A stretch of 33,367 nt of DNA, from positions 1-33,367 of the forward strand of contig URRF01000015.1 in assembly GCA_900550145.1 (NCBI GenBank). The letters run 5' to 3'. Shown piece after piece: positions 16,712-25,804 of this stretch; position 1 is the stretch's first letter, and the number at the start of each line of letters is the position of its first letter. Origin of the DNA: an uncultured Mollicutes bacterium. Lineage in GTDB: Bacteria > Bacillota_I > Bacilli_A > RF39 > UBA660. The notes beneath the pieces were generated by a model. That model made no database searches, was not told where the DNA came from, and saw only the letters and a program-made list of their open reading frames with translations. The position numbers and the translations under genes were made by a program.

Positions 16712-19192
16712 ATGAAAAAAATAAAAAATAATATATTCGTTTTATATACTTTATTATTATCAATACTAATAATCCTAGTATTCTTTTATATTAATAATAT
16801 TACCCCATTTGGTTCAAAAGATTTCACAGTTATAGATTTTTATCATCAATATTTTCCTATGACTAGCGAACTAATAAACAGAATTTTAAACTCCAAAACA
16901 TTATTGTTTTCATTTAACGGTTCACTTCCATTTATAAGAAACCTTTATAATTATCTATCAAGCCCATTTAACATACTACTATTACCCTTTAAAGATAATT
17001 TATCAACTGGTTTTTCCTTACTAATTGCCATAAAAGCAGTACTAGCAAGCACAACCATTTGTTATTATTTAACAAAAAACATAAAAAATTCAATATTATC
17101 AATACCTATTTCCATTTCCTACGGATTTTCCTCATATTATATTGCATATCACTGGAACATTATGTGGTTAGACGGAATGATATTTTTACCACTAATTATT
17201 TTAGGACTAGAAAAAATAATAAAAGAAAACAAAAGCTTACTATACATAATCACTTTATCAATATCAATATTTTCTAATTATTATATTGGATACATGATAT
17301 GTATATTCACCTTCATATACTTCCAATTTTATTATTTACTAAATTATAAATTTAATATAAAAGATTTTCTCACAAAGTTCAAAAATTATATTTTATATTC
17401 AATAATATCTATAGGAATTATTTCTATAGTAGTTATTCCAATATATTTTTCATTATCTAGTATATCTGCAACAAAAGATACATTTCCAAGTATATTTGAA
17501 ACAGAATTTAATATCATAAATTTTATTTTAAATAATTTTTCATTATCAAAACCAACTGCATTAATAAGCGAAAATATTCCCCTACCAAACACATCTTCTT
17601 CACTACTAATATTTATATTAATACCATTATTCTTCACAAATAAAAATATTAATAAAAAAGAAAAAATATTGTATGCATTATTACTACTTACACTATTCTT
17701 ATGTATGCATAATACATTCATCAATTTTATATGGCATGGTTTTCATTTTCCAAATGATTTACCATATAGACAATCATTTATATATATTTTTATTACCATT
17801 ATTATTGCATACAAATCACTAATTAATATTAAATACATAAACACAAAAAAATTATTAATAACACTAACTGTATTTATACTTCTAATAATATTATCAAAAA
17901 TAATAAAATTTGATAATTTACAAAATAAAGTTCTAATAATTAATACAATATTGCTAATAATATATTTTACAATTTTAATAATTAACATTAAAAATAAAAA
18001 ATATACACAATTCGCATTAATAACTATTGTAGCAATAGAAACATGTATATCATGCGTTTATAATATAAAACCAGATCATAATGGTAAAGATTTAGATAAT
18101 TCAATTAAAAATTATCAATATATTAAAAATATACTACCTCAAGAGAACGAATTCTACAGAATAGAAAAAATAAAGCATGATACATATAATGATCCTGCTT
18201 TAAACAATTATTATGGTATATCAGTATTCTCATCTATGACATATGAAGACATTTCTAAAATACAAAGAAAATTAGGAAATGGTAGCAATAACATTAACAG
18301 TTACTACTACAATTTACAAACTCCAATATATAATTCTATGTTTAATATTAAATACCTAGTTGGTAAATTTAATTATAACAAAAACTTCTACAAAGAAAAC
18401 AAAAATGAAGGTATAAAAGAATATAAATATCCATTATCAATTGCATACAAAGTAAATAACAACATTAAAAATTGGGATACATCTTCAAATAATCCATTTA
18501 CTGTACAAGAAAATTTTATCAAAGAATCAACTGGTTTTGATAACATGTTCAATAAATTAAATATAAATTTTAAAGATATAGTTCCAGAAATCACAAATAA
18601 TGGATATTTCATAAATTCAAGAATATGTTCAATTAATCTGGAAAATGATAGAAATGGAGATGTATATTTATACATTGATAGCAATAACCTATCCAGTATA
18701 CTAGTAAATGGAGAGTCATATTTTATTGCTACAAATGAACCATATATTATTAACTTAGGATACTTTAGCAAATATGATGATATAAATGTAACAATGTACT
18801 TTAGCTACGGAGATACATCATATAACGAATTTAATATATATGCATATAGTTTTAACGAAAATAACTTTAAAAAAGCATATAATTCATTAAATGACGAGAT
18901 TCTAAACATTTCTTCATTCAAAGAAAATCATATTAAAGGATATATAAACTTAAAAGAAAGTGGTGTAATATTTACAAGTATTCCATATGACAATAGTTGG
19001 AAAATAAAAGTAGACAATAAATACATAGATTTTTATAAAATAGGAGAATCTTACATCGGTTTTAATTTAAATGAAGGATATCATAATATAGAATTTATAT
19101 ATAAAACAAAAGGTCTAAAAACAGGTGCCATTATTAGTACAATTTCCTTAATCTCAACTATATATTTATATATTAAAAAGAAATTAAGATAA
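16712..19192 (+). CDS. YfhO family membrane protein
   Basis: The 826-residue protein has about a dozen membrane helices in residues 10-450, then a large extracytoplasmic domain (about 470-790) and a last helix near 805. The N-terminal SKDFTVIDFYHQYFPM and the helix-loop block YGFSSYYIAYHWNIMWLDGM (about 135-154) are YfhO marks. These GT-C-like proteins are involved in glycosylation of lipoteichoic or wall teichoic polymers in Bacilli. The late part, with SGVIFTSIPYDNSWKIKVD, also fits. GGTGAT precedes the ATG. The gene is divergent from the giant surface protein and overlaps the convergent ZIP gene by 9 bp. Confidence 0.88.
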   Translation: MKKIKNNIFVLYTLLLSILIILVFFYINNITPFGSKDFTVIDFYHQYFPMTSELINRILNSKTLLFSFNGSLPFIRNLYNYLSSPFNILLLPFKDNLSTGFSLLIAIKAVLASTTICYYLTKNIKNSILSIPISISYGFSSYYIAYHWNIMWLDGMIFLPLIILGLEKIIKENKSLLYIITLSISIFSNYYIGYMICIFTFIYFQFYYLLNYKFNIKDFLTKFKNYILYSIISIGIISIVVIPIYFSLSSISATKDTFPSIFETEFNIINFILNNFSLSKPTALISENIPLPNTSSSLLIFILIPLFFTNKNINKKEKILYALLLLTLFLCMHNTFINFIWHGFHFPNDLPYRQSFIYIFITIIIAYKSLINIKYINTKKLLITLTVFILLIILSKIIKFDNLQNKVLIINTILLIIYFTILIINIKNKKYTQFALITIVAIETCISCVYNIKPDHNGKDLDNSIKNYQYIKNILPQENEFYRIEKIKHDTYNDPALNNYYGISVFSSMTYEDISKIQRKLGNGSNNINSYYYNLQTPIYNSMFNIKYLVGKFNYNKNFYKENKNEGIKEYKYPLSIAYKVNNNIKNWDTSSNNPFTVQENFIKESTGFDNMFNKLNINFKDIVPEITNNGYFINSRICSINLENDRNGDVYLYIDSNNLSSILVNGESYFIATNEPYIINLGYFSKYDDINVTMYFSYGDTSYNEFNIYAYSFNENNFKKAYNSLNDEILNISSFKENHIKGYINLKESGVIFTSIPYDNSWKIKVDNKYIDFYKIGESYIGFNLNEGYHNIEFIYKTKGLKTGAIISTISLISTIYLYIKKKLR

Positions 19193-19930
19193 CTTAAGAA
19201 TTACTTCAACAATTATAATAAATATCATTCCTATAAAAGAGTACAGAAATGTATTCTTTTTATTATCATAATACCTAGACGTTTTTAAAAGTTCAAAATA
19301 ACCAATATAAATCATTAAACCAGCTATAAAAGAAAATAAAAAACCAATTATAGAATTATTAATATATTTATAAAGAAACAAAAGTGCAAACAAACCACCC
19401 AATGGTTCACTTATACCAGATATAAAAGTATACAAAAATGCATTCTTTTTACTATTAGTAGAATAAAATATTGGTATTGCTATACCTATACCCTCTGGTA
19501 CATTATGAAGTATTATTGCAATTGCCAAAAACAGACCCAATTTCAAATCTATAGCACTAAGTACAAAAGTAGCTATACCCTCTGGTATATTATGTAAAAC
19601 TATTCCAAGCATCGATATTATTCCTGTTTTATATAACTTACTAGATTCATTATGCATCAATTTACTAATAAAATGACACCCAAAAAAACCAATCCAAAAA
19701 CACAAAAAACTAAAAATAATAGTTTTAAAATAAGAATTCTCTTTACATAAATTCTCAATACTACTAGGCAATAAATCTATAACAGAAAGCATTATCATAA
19801 CACCACCTGCAAATGATAAACACCTAGAGATTATCTTATTTTTATCTCCTTTTATATATATAAACAAATATCCAATCAAAGTAGATAAACCAGCTATTAA
19901 ACTAATTATTATTCCATATATTTTATTCAT
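19184..19930 (-). CDS. ZIP family metal transporter (ZupT/GufA-like)
   Basis: The 248-residue protein has eight predicted membrane helices. The two metal-site motifs are LHNIPEG (about 122-128) and LHNVPEG (about 152-158), with SEPLGG in a later helix. ZIP proteins bring zinc or other divalent metals into the cytoplasm. Size and motif order fit the ZupT/GufA branch. I prefer the ATG at 19930 because family members begin close to MNKIYG..AGLSTLIG. An upstream ATG at 19969 would add 13 hydrophobic residues. Neither start has a good ribosome site, which is unusual in this window. No zinc-dependent operator was found upstream. Confidence 0.9.
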   Translation of the reverse strand: MNKIYGIIISLIAGLSTLIGYLFIYIKGDKNKIISRCLSFAGGVMIMLSVIDLLPSSIENLCKENSYFKTIIFSFLCFWIGFFGCHFISKLMHNESSKLYKTGIISMLGIVLHNIPEGIATFVLSAIDLKLGLFLAIAIILHNVPEGIGIAIPIFYSTNSKKNAFLYTFISGISEPLGGLFALLFLYKYINNSIIGFLFSFIAGLMIYIGYFELLKTSRYYDNKKNTFLYSFIGMIFIIIVEVILKLS

Positions 19931-20039
19931 ACTAAATATTATGTAAATCAGATTTATAATATGAAACATTTTAAATTATAATTAAAATCTATATAATCAA
20001 AAAAATTATGATAAAATTATATCAAGAAAGGAAAAACTT

Positions 20040-20384
20040 ATGAAAACATATAACATGAAACTATTACCACAATACTTTAATTATATTAAAAATGGTACAA
20101 AAAGATTAGAACTACGATTAAATGATGAAAAAAGAAAACAATTAAAAGTAAACGATATTATTACATTTGAAGAATTAAGTGAAACAAAAGAATATTTAAA
20201 TACAAAAATTACAAACATATATAAATACAATAACTTTAAAGATTTAATAAATGATTTTAGTATAGAACTAATGGCTGATAAAACCCTAACAAAAGATGAA
20301 CTATTACATACATTAAATGAAATATACACAATAGAACAACAAGATAAACATGGTGTATTAGCAATAGAAATAAAAATAATTTAA
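20040..20384 (+). CDS. ASCH domain protein
   Basis: The 114-residue single-domain protein has the ASCH (PUA-like) pattern: MKLLPQYFNYIKNGTKRLELRL at the start (about 6-27), then LKVNDIITFEE (about 35-45) and a strand-rich end, HGVLAIEIKII. ASCH proteins bind RNA or nucleotides, and some hydrolyse N4-acetylcytidine. The GTKRLELRL strand with its basic and acidic residues is the conserved site. The ribosome site is AAAGGA. It is a stand-alone gene between zip and hsp20 and converges on hsp20. Confidence 0.85.
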   Translation: MKTYNMKLLPQYFNYIKNGTKRLELRLNDEKRKQLKVNDIITFEELSETKEYLNTKITNIYKYNNFKDLINDFSIELMADKTLTKDELLHTLNEIYTIEQQDKHGVLAIEIKII

Positions 20385-20386
20385 AA

Positions 20387-20412
20387 TAAAAAAAAGGAGA
20401 AAACTATTCTCC
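20387..20412 (-). terminator. terminator of hsp20
   Basis: On the minus strand GGAGAA, loop TAGTT, TTCTCC, then T8. The left arm and loop contain the hsp20 stop codon. Confidence 0.75.
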
Positions 20413-20793
20413 AATTTCTATATGTCTTTTTGTTTCTTTAGTTTCTACTTTTGGTACAATTATTTTCAACATTCCATGTTTAAACTTTGCTCTAATTTCG
20501 TTACTATCCATATCACCTATATAAAATGATCTCTGGTATTTACCATAACTTCTTTCTCTACGAATATAGTTCTTCGATTTATCTTCTACTTCCTCATCTT
20601 TCTTAGCAGTTACAGTCAAATATCCATTATCGCATTCTACTTTAATATCCTTCTTATCAAATCCAGGAATATCTATCTCAATATGATAATCACCATCTTT
20701 TTCGTAAATATCACACTTCATATTGTTATTACGTGTCGAATCAAAATTATCAAAAATATCATCTAAATAAAAACTTTTTGGAATTATGTTCAT
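20404..20793 (-). CDS. small heat-shock protein, Hsp20 family
   Basis: The 129-residue protein has a short N-terminal arm and an alpha-crystallin domain (about 30-120). Visible family blocks are DYHIEIDIPGFDKKDIKVE, GYLTVTAKK, RRERSYGKYQRSFYI and the beta-strand FKHGMLKIIVPK. It is an ATP-independent holdase that keeps unfolding proteins soluble during heat stress. A CIRCE operator overlaps its consensus promoter, so HrcA should repress it. The ATG at 20793 is preferred: the AAGGA ribosome site is 10 nt upstream and too near the GTG at 20802. Confidence 0.95.
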   Translation of the reverse strand: MNIIPKSFYLDDIFDNFDSTRNNNMKCDIYEKDGDYHIEIDIPGFDKKDIKVECDNGYLTVTAKKDEEVEDKSKNYIRRERSYGKYQRSFYIGDMDSNEIRAKFKHGMLKIIVPKVETKETKRHIEIGE

Positions 20794-20819
20794 ATAATCC
20801 ACTTCCTTTCACAATTATA

Positions 20820-20847
20820 ATTATACTCATTTTCTAGCACTTGTCAA
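20820..20847 (-). promoter_or_regulatory. consensus SigA promoter of hsp20
   Basis: On the minus strand TTGACA (20847-20842), a 16-nt spacer and TATAAT (20825-20820). The -35 box lies in the CIRCE spacer and left arm. Confidence 0.85.
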
Positions 20848-20860
20848 TAGTGAGTGCTAA
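20834..20860. promoter_or_regulatory. CIRCE operator (HrcA binding site)
   Basis: CTAGCACTT (20834-20842), 9 nt, GAGTGCTAA (20852-20860). The consensus is TTAGCACTC-N9-GAGTGCTAA, so the right arm is perfect and the left arm has two changes. It overlaps the hsp20 -35 box. Confidence 0.92.
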
Positions 20861-20962
20861 AAAAATTATTCTTTTCATTTTTTAGTATACTATATATTAA
20901 ACATAATATACATTTATTGTAAAACATTATTAGTTTTGATATTATAAGGAGGGTGATTCTTA

Positions 20963-22900
20963 ATGAAAAAATATAATTTACTTATTTTTAATATAATAAC
21001 AATATTATTTTTTGATTTTATTTTCAAAATATTTATATTTAATAACTTATTTAGCTTATCAACAATCATACTTATACTATTTGATATAAACCTTGGATTA
21101 TTTATTACACTTCTAGAAAGTATAATAAATAATAAAGTTATTTGTAAAATTATAATTACAATAACAACTCTATTCATATGGTTATTATTCACATCACAAT
21201 TTGTATATTATCAATATTATGAAACTGTATTTTCAATTTATTCCATGTTTAATGGTGCACAAGTTTTTGGATTTCTAAATTCCATAATAAGAGTAATAAC
21301 AGAAAATATTATACCAATATTAATTTTACTAATACCAATTATAAGTTTGTTTTTTGGCATTAATAAATTTACTCTGGAAAGAAAAAACAAAAAATACTAC
21401 ATAATAACATTTACTGGCTTATTATTTTCATACATTCTACCAATATTACTAATTAATCTAAGTAAAGATACTAAAACATACTCAACATACAATTTATACT
21501 ATAATACGTATGTTCCTAAACTAATAACAAAGGATTTAGGTGTATTAAATGAAATGAGAATAGATTTAAAAAGAATGATTTTTAAAACTGATGAAAATAT
21601 AGAATTTAATAATAATAATAATAATAATAATATATATTATAGTAGTGAAGAATATAATGTTTTAGATATTGATTTTGATGAATTAATTGAGAATGAAAAA
21701 GATGAAACTTTAATTAAAATGCACGAATATTTTAAGAATGAAAAACCAACAATGAAGAATAAATATACTGGTATATTTAAAGATAAAAATTTAATTGTAA
21801 TTATTGCAGAATCCGCATCACCATTATCAATAGACAAAGATCTAACACCAACACTATATAAACTATATAATAATGGATTTAAATTTAATAATTTTTATAC
21901 ACCACTTTATTCAATAAGTACATCAGATGGAGAATACATTTCACTTACATCACTACTCCCAAAAGAAGGAACATGGAGTATGCCTGATTCAAGTAACAAT
22001 TATTTACCATTTGTATATGGCAATATATTTAAAAGAAATGGTTATGTTGCTAATGCATATCATGACGGAGATTATAATTATTACAACAGAAATAAATCAC
22101 ATCCAAATATGGGATATAATTACAAAGGGTGCAATGGGGGCTTAAAAATAAACTGCGATTACTTCCCAGAAAGCGATATTGAAATGATTGAACAATCTAT
22201 AAAAGATTACATAAATGAATCCCTTTTCATAACTTATTACATGACAGTAAGCGGTCACTTAGAATACAATTATAAAGATAATATAATTGCCAGAAAAAAT
22301 AAAAAGTATGTCGAGGATTTAAATTATGATGAATCAATCAAAGCATATCTAGCAACTCAAATAGAACTTGATAAAGCAGTAGAACTTTTAATTAAAGAAC
22401 TAGAAAAAGCAAACAAACTTGATGATACAGTAATAGTCATTAGTGCCGATCATTATCCATATGGATTATCAAAAAAAGCAATTAAACAAAATACAAATTA
22501 TATAAAAGATGAAAAATTTGATATTCACAAAAACAACTTTATTATTTGGAACAACAAATTAAATGAAAGTATTGAAATTAATAAATTTGGAAGTAGTTTA
22601 GATATATTACCAACTATATTAAATTTATTTGGTATAAACTATGATTCAAGAATTCTAATGGGAAAAGATTTACTATCAAATGAAGATGGTTTAGTAATAT
22701 ATAATGATAGAAGTTTTATAACTGATAAAGGTAAATACAATTCTGTTACTAATACATTTATTCCATTTGTTAATAATGTAGACAATAATTATGTAGAAAA
22801 AACAAATGAAATCGTAAACAATAAATTTATAATATCTAAATTAATACTTGAAAGAGATTATTATAGAAAAATATATAAAATAAAAGCCACTTCAAAGTGA
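20963..22900 (+). CDS. LtaS-like phosphoglycerol transferase (sulfatase fold)
   Basis: The 645-residue protein has five N-terminal membrane helices (about 5-180) and a large outer sulfatase-fold domain (about 270-590). The catalytic Thr is expected in STSDGEY near 323-329, where LtaS has GKTSDAEF. IIAESAS and ISADHYPYG supply metal ligands, and the GSSLDILPTILNLFGI block is typical. LtaS enzymes polymerise glycerol phosphate from phosphatidylglycerol onto a lipid anchor to make lipoteichoic acid; primases and other paralogues look alike. An eight-Asn run (216-223) sits in the linker. The ribosome site is AAGGAGGG. The gene is divergent from hsp20. Confidence 0.88.
   Translation: MKKYNLLIFNIITILFFDFIFKIFIFNNLFSLSTIILILFDINLGLFITLLESIINNKVICKIIITITTLFIWLLFTSQFVYYQYYETVFSIYSMFNGAQVFGFLNSIIRVITENIIPILILLIPIISLFFGINKFTLERKNKKYYIITFTGLLFSYILPILLINLSKDTKTYSTYNLYYNTYVPKLITKDLGVLNEMRIDLKRMIFKTDENIEFNNNNNNNNIYYSSEEYNVLDIDFDELIENEKDETLIKMHEYFKNEKPTMKNKYTGIFKDKNLIVIIAESASPLSIDKDLTPTLYKLYNNGFKFNNFYTPLYSISTSDGEYISLTSLLPKEGTWSMPDSSNNYLPFVYGNIFKRNGYVANAYHDGDYNYYNRNKSHPNMGYNYKGCNGGLKINCDYFPESDIEMIEQSIKDYINESLFITYYMTVSGHLEYNYKDNIIARKNKKYVEDLNYDESIKAYLATQIELDKAVELLIKELEKANKLDDTVIVISADHYPYGLSKKAIKQNTNYIKDEKFDIHKNNFIIWNNKLNESIEINKFGSSLDILPTILNLFGINYDSRILMGKDLLSNEDGLVIYNDRSFITDKGKYNSVTNTFIPFVNNVDNNYVEKTNEIVNNKFIISKLILERDYYRKIYKIKATSK
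21608..21631 (+). repeat. (AAT)8 trinucleotide repeat
   Basis: Eight AAT units encode Asn216-Asn223 in the linker between the membrane part and the catalytic domain of the LtaS-like protein. Length changes would stay in frame. Confidence 0.9.
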
Positions 22901-22906
22901 CTTTTT
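22883..22906. terminator. bidirectional terminator between the LtaS-like gene and rbr
   Basis: AAAAG-C-CACT, loop TCAA, AGTG-A-CTTTT, followed by T. It includes the plus-strand stop codon and also ends just past the rbr stop on the other strand. Confidence 0.65.
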
Positions 22907-23444
22907 AATAATTTTCTTCTTTTATTTCAAAAAACGCTTTTGGATGAGAACATACTGGACATACCTCAGGTGCATTTTTTCCAATTACTATATGGCCACA
23001 ATTTCTACATATCCAAATTTTATCTTCCTCTTTACTAAATACTAATCCATTTTCTACATTTTCTAGTAATTTCTTATATCTTGCCTCGTGCTCTTTTTCT
23101 ATTTTACCAACACTTTCAAACAAGAATGCAATACGATCAAATCCCTCTTCTCTTGCTTCTTTAGCCATTCTATCATACATATCAGTCCATTCAAAGTTTT
23201 CTCCTTCTGCTGCACTCTTCAAATTTTCTACAGTTGATGGAATAGAATTATTATTTAATAATTTAAACCATAACTTTGCATGTTCCTTCTCATTATTTGC
23301 AGTTTCTTCAAATATTTCTGCTATTTGCTCATAACCATCTTTTCTCGCTTTACTAGCAAAATATGTATACTTATTTCTTGCTTGTGATTCTCCCGCAAAC
23401 GCATCCATTAAATTCTTTTCTGTCTTACTTCCTTTTAATTCCAT
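22905..23444 (-). CDS. rbr: rubrerythrin
   Basis: The 179-residue protein has a four-helix di-iron domain, with AGESQARNKY (about 18-27), the EETANNEKEHA helix and the later GKIEKEHEARY. The C-terminal rubredoxin-like domain has CRNCG and CPVC (about 145-163). It reduces hydrogen peroxide in anaerobes and microaerophiles using electrons from rubredoxin or NADH. Ligand residues and length are typical. The ribosome site is AGGAGGAT. It is the second gene after the DUF1015 gene (10 nt gap). Confidence 0.97.
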   Translation of the reverse strand: MELKGSKTEKNLMDAFAGESQARNKYTYFASKARKDGYEQIAEIFEETANNEKEHAKLWFKLLNNNSIPSTVENLKSAAEGENFEWTDMYDRMAKEAREEGFDRIAFLFESVGKIEKEHEARYKKLLENVENGLVFSKEEDKIWICRNCGHIVIGKNAPEVCPVCSHPKAFFEIKEENY

Positions 23445-23454
23445 AAAAATCCTC

Positions 23455-24717
23455 CTACTTAATCTTTCTACTTTCTAAATAATATCTCTTATCATAACTA
23501 TGACCCATTGAGAATGTCTTTCTTGGTAAAGCACCATCCAATATAACCGTTCTAAAAAGTTCATTCTTACTCATTGCATCAACTACAAATCCAATATTTC
23601 CATCTTTTTTACCTAAATTTTTAGTAACCTCATCACCATGAATATAATCTATTTTTCCATCATTTTTCTTCAAATAATCATCTAAAAACAATTGCAAAGA
23701 CCCAATAGCTATATTTGTCTTAGGATTTTTAATCCACAAATATCCTTCCTTCTCTTTATACACATAATATAACTTCTGTCCATCACACTCAGTATAAGAT
23801 ACATCATAATACTTTGATAATTCCTCTAATAAATGCTCTGGATTAACATTAAATACAACTCTATTTATTGGTTCAAACAAAAGTGCCTCACTGTGCAAAT
23901 TAACAAGTTCTACAAGTGCATACCTAGATGGATGATTTAAATATTCTTCTTCACTCATTGTTCCCTTTAAATTTTCATAACATGCCTTTGCAGTTGCAAG
24001 CGAATGATTTCCATCACCCATAGCAAACAATAATACTTCTTTATTATCCACATTATATTTTTTATTAAAATAATCTTTATCACATAAACTCTCTAATTTA
24101 CTTATAACTTCATCTGACACACTGTCATCTAGTACATATCCAGTTACATGTCCACCATTTTTCATAAGATCAAAATCATAAACCTTATCTTCTTCATTTA
24201 CCTTATTTTTCAAAGATTCAATAATATCTTTCTTCTCATCATCTATCAAAATCATTATATGTGGAAGTTCTAATGACGCATTTTCCCTAACCTTCACTCT
24301 CGGTGGTATTCTTTCAATCACAGTCTTCTCAGTTGCTCTTATCATGCTTGTACTACCCACTTCATAAGAATAGTCAAGAAGATCTACCATACCAATTAAG
24401 CCCTCTCTAACCTTTCCATCTGCTTGTCTTCTTTCAAGATATATCATTGAATTTGGATATTCCCTAAAAAAATCTTCCTTCAATAAATTATCCATATTCT
24501 TATTTATATTTTTAATTCTAGTTTCAATATCACTTTCCTCTAAATATATCTCGGGAAGAATCAAATTAAGAGTAGAAGGATTATTTCCTACTATTTTCTT
24601 AACATCATCCCAATATTCCTTTTCAGATGTATACTGATCACATGCTACTACACTCCATTTTTCCATATCACAATTTTTAGGTAGTAAAATATTTGCCTTT
24701 TTAAAAGGTATTTTCAT
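23455..24717 (-). CDS. DUF1015 family protein
   Basis: The 420-residue soluble protein shows DUF1015 blocks: WSVVACDQYTSEKEYWD (about 21-37), IYLERRQADGKVREGLIGMVDL (about 92-113), LLFAMGDGNHSLATAKA (about 224-240), IDYIHGDE and the end GALPRKTFSMGHSYDKRYYLE. Proteins of this family (also called SpaE/YnfB-like in old annotations) are common in anaerobes, and the function is unknown. The GDGNHS loop suggests a metal or nucleotide site. The ribosome site is GGAGATGAT. It is the first gene of the operon with rbr and has a strong promoter. Confidence 0.9.
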   Translation of the reverse strand: MKIPFKKANILLPKNCDMEKWSVVACDQYTSEKEYWDDVKKIVGNNPSTLNLILPEIYLEESDIETRIKNINKNMDNLLKEDFFREYPNSMIYLERRQADGKVREGLIGMVDLLDYSYEVGSTSMIRATEKTVIERIPPRVKVRENASLELPHIMILIDDEKKDIIESLKNKVNEEDKVYDFDLMKNGGHVTGYVLDDSVSDEVISKLESLCDKDYFNKKYNVDNKEVLLFAMGDGNHSLATAKACYENLKGTMSEEEYLNHPSRYALVELVNLHSEALLFEPINRVVFNVNPEHLLEELSKYYDVSYTECDGQKLYYVYKEKEGYLWIKNPKTNIAIGSLQLFLDDYLKKNDGKIDYIHGDEVTKNLGKKDGNIGFVVDAMSKNELFRTVILDGALPRKTFSMGHSYDKRYYLESRKIK

Positions 24718-24735
24718 AAAATCATCTCCAATTTA

Positions 24736-24764
24736 ATTATACACATTTTACACATTTATATCAA
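24736..24764 (-). promoter_or_regulatory. SigA promoter of the DUF1015-rbr operon
   Basis: On the minus strand TTGATA (24764-24759), a 17-nt spacer and an extended -10, TGTGTATAAT (24741-24736 is TATAAT). The spacer holds a near-exact tandem repeat TGTGTAAAA/TGTGTATAA that could be an operator. Confidence 0.75.
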
Positions 24765-24820
24765 TTAAATATTTGATTATAATAATTAACAATGATATAT
24801 TTATATTAGAAGGAGGAGTT

Positions 24821-25276
24821 ATGAAAAAGAATTTAATATTTTGTATATCTTTATTTTTATTTGTTTTTCTATTATCAGGATGTGAAAATGAAGTCAAAAC
24901 AATGACTTGCACTAAAACCACAGACCAAAACAATACAAAAATGTCTTTAAATTATAAAGTAGATTATAAAGGAAACTATGTTACAAAAGTTAAAAGTGTT
25001 GAAATAGTAAAATCTGATGATTCAGAATATCTTAATACCTTAAAAGAACAAACTGAAAATATATATAGTGCTTATAATAATATCGAAAATTATAATTATA
25101 AAACAGAAATAAATGGAAATACATTCACTTCAACAGTAGACATTGATTATGAAAAAATTGATACAGAAAAATTGATAAGTATTGATTCTTCAAATAGTCA
25201 ACTAATTAAAAATGGAAAAATAGACATAAATGATATAAAAAATATATATGAATCTATTGGTGCTACATGTAAATAA
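24821..25276 (+). CDS. lipoprotein, YehR/DUF1307-like
   Basis: The 151-residue protein starts with a lipoprotein signal, KKNLIFCISLF then LLSGC (17-21), with Cys21 as the lipidation site. The mature part is strand-rich with alternating Lys/Asp residues. It contains TMTCTKTT, an extended YKVDYKGNYVTKVKSVEIV stretch and a second Cys near the C-terminus. This resembles DUF1307 lipoproteins (YehR), which are membrane-tethered and of unknown function; the match is moderate. A Cys pair (about 29 and 150) could form a disulfide. AAGGAGG precedes the ATG at 24821, which rules out a longer start at 24773. It ends in a bidirectional terminator. Confidence 0.72.
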   Translation: MKKNLIFCISLFLFVFLLSGCENEVKTMTCTKTTDQNNTKMSLNYKVDYKGNYVTKVKSVEIVKSDDSEYLNTLKEQTENIYSAYNNIENYNYKTEINGNTFTSTVDIDYEKIDTEKLISIDSSNSQLIKNGKIDINDIKNIYESIGATCK

Positions 25277-25278
25277 CA

Positions 25279-25303
25279 AAAACTCGTAAAAACGAGTTTT
25301 TTT
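25279..25303. terminator. bidirectional terminator between the lipoprotein and TIR genes
   Basis: AAACTCG, loop TAAAA, CGAGTTT, then T. It also gives a hairpin plus T tract on the minus strand after the TIR gene. Confidence 0.75.
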
Positions 25304-25793
25304 AATAAAAATCCCTAATACTCTTTGCATCACTAATCCAATCTTCTATATGCTCAAATATACAATTATAGGCATCCTTAGGATCTGGATCATAACACTT
25401 AATAACACTTCTTAATGTCTTACCATCTCTATTCATTTTAAAATGTTCAAAAGGATTTTCTCCCTTATTCGTTTTACCATAATTAGAGCCATCCATATTA
25501 TGAATATATATACCAAGTAATCCCTTACCTTCATTCCAAGCTTTCTCTATCTCATATATTATCCATTTTCTTTTTATAGTATCTTCCCCAATAAATACAA
25601 CTACAGTTTCAGCATCTTTCATATTAGTATCTATCCAATTTTTAACTGCTTCATCACCTTTACTACATATATTATCCCACTCTTTTTTAGATGCAGGTTT
25701 AATATCCCTCACAAGTCCCATACCTCTTATATCATCTACTTTATTACCATCTTTTTCATAATAATAACTAAAAAATACCTTCTTTTTAGCCAT
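25302..25793 (-). CDS. TIR-like protein of the ThsB/MTH538 (DUF1863) type
   Basis: The 163-residue single-domain protein has the TIR-like fold: VFFSYYYEKDGNKVDDIRGM (about 6-25), VVVFIGEDT (about 64-72), RKWIIYEIEKAWNEGKGLLGIYIHN (about 75-99). Glu81 in the YEIEKA helix is in the place of the catalytic Glu of NADase-type TIR domains. ThsB proteins of Thoeris make a cyclic ADP-ribose-like signal on phage infection. Here no ThsA partner is seen, so the assignment stops at a ThsB-like TIR. It follows the helical-bundle gene by 11 nt, with a GGTGGTGAG ribosome site, and is the last gene of the run from the SDR. Confidence 0.85.
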   Translation of the reverse strand: MAKKKVFFSYYYEKDGNKVDDIRGMGLVRDIKPASKKEWDNICSKGDEAVKNWIDTNMKDAETVVVFIGEDTIKRKWIIYEIEKAWNEGKGLLGIYIHNMDGSNYGKTNKGENPFEHFKMNRDGKTLRSVIKCYDPDPKDAYNCIFEHIEDWISDAKSIRDFY

Positions 25794-25804
25794 AAACTCA
25801 CCAC

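Noticed and set aside
17386..18771. Minus-strand reading frames inside the YfhO gene
   Set aside because: They are shadows of an AT-rich membrane protein gene, with no ribosome sites.
20917..20945. SigA promoter TTGTAA-17-TATTAT for the LtaS-like gene
   Set aside because: The predicted transcript start would fall within the ribosome site, leaving almost no leader.
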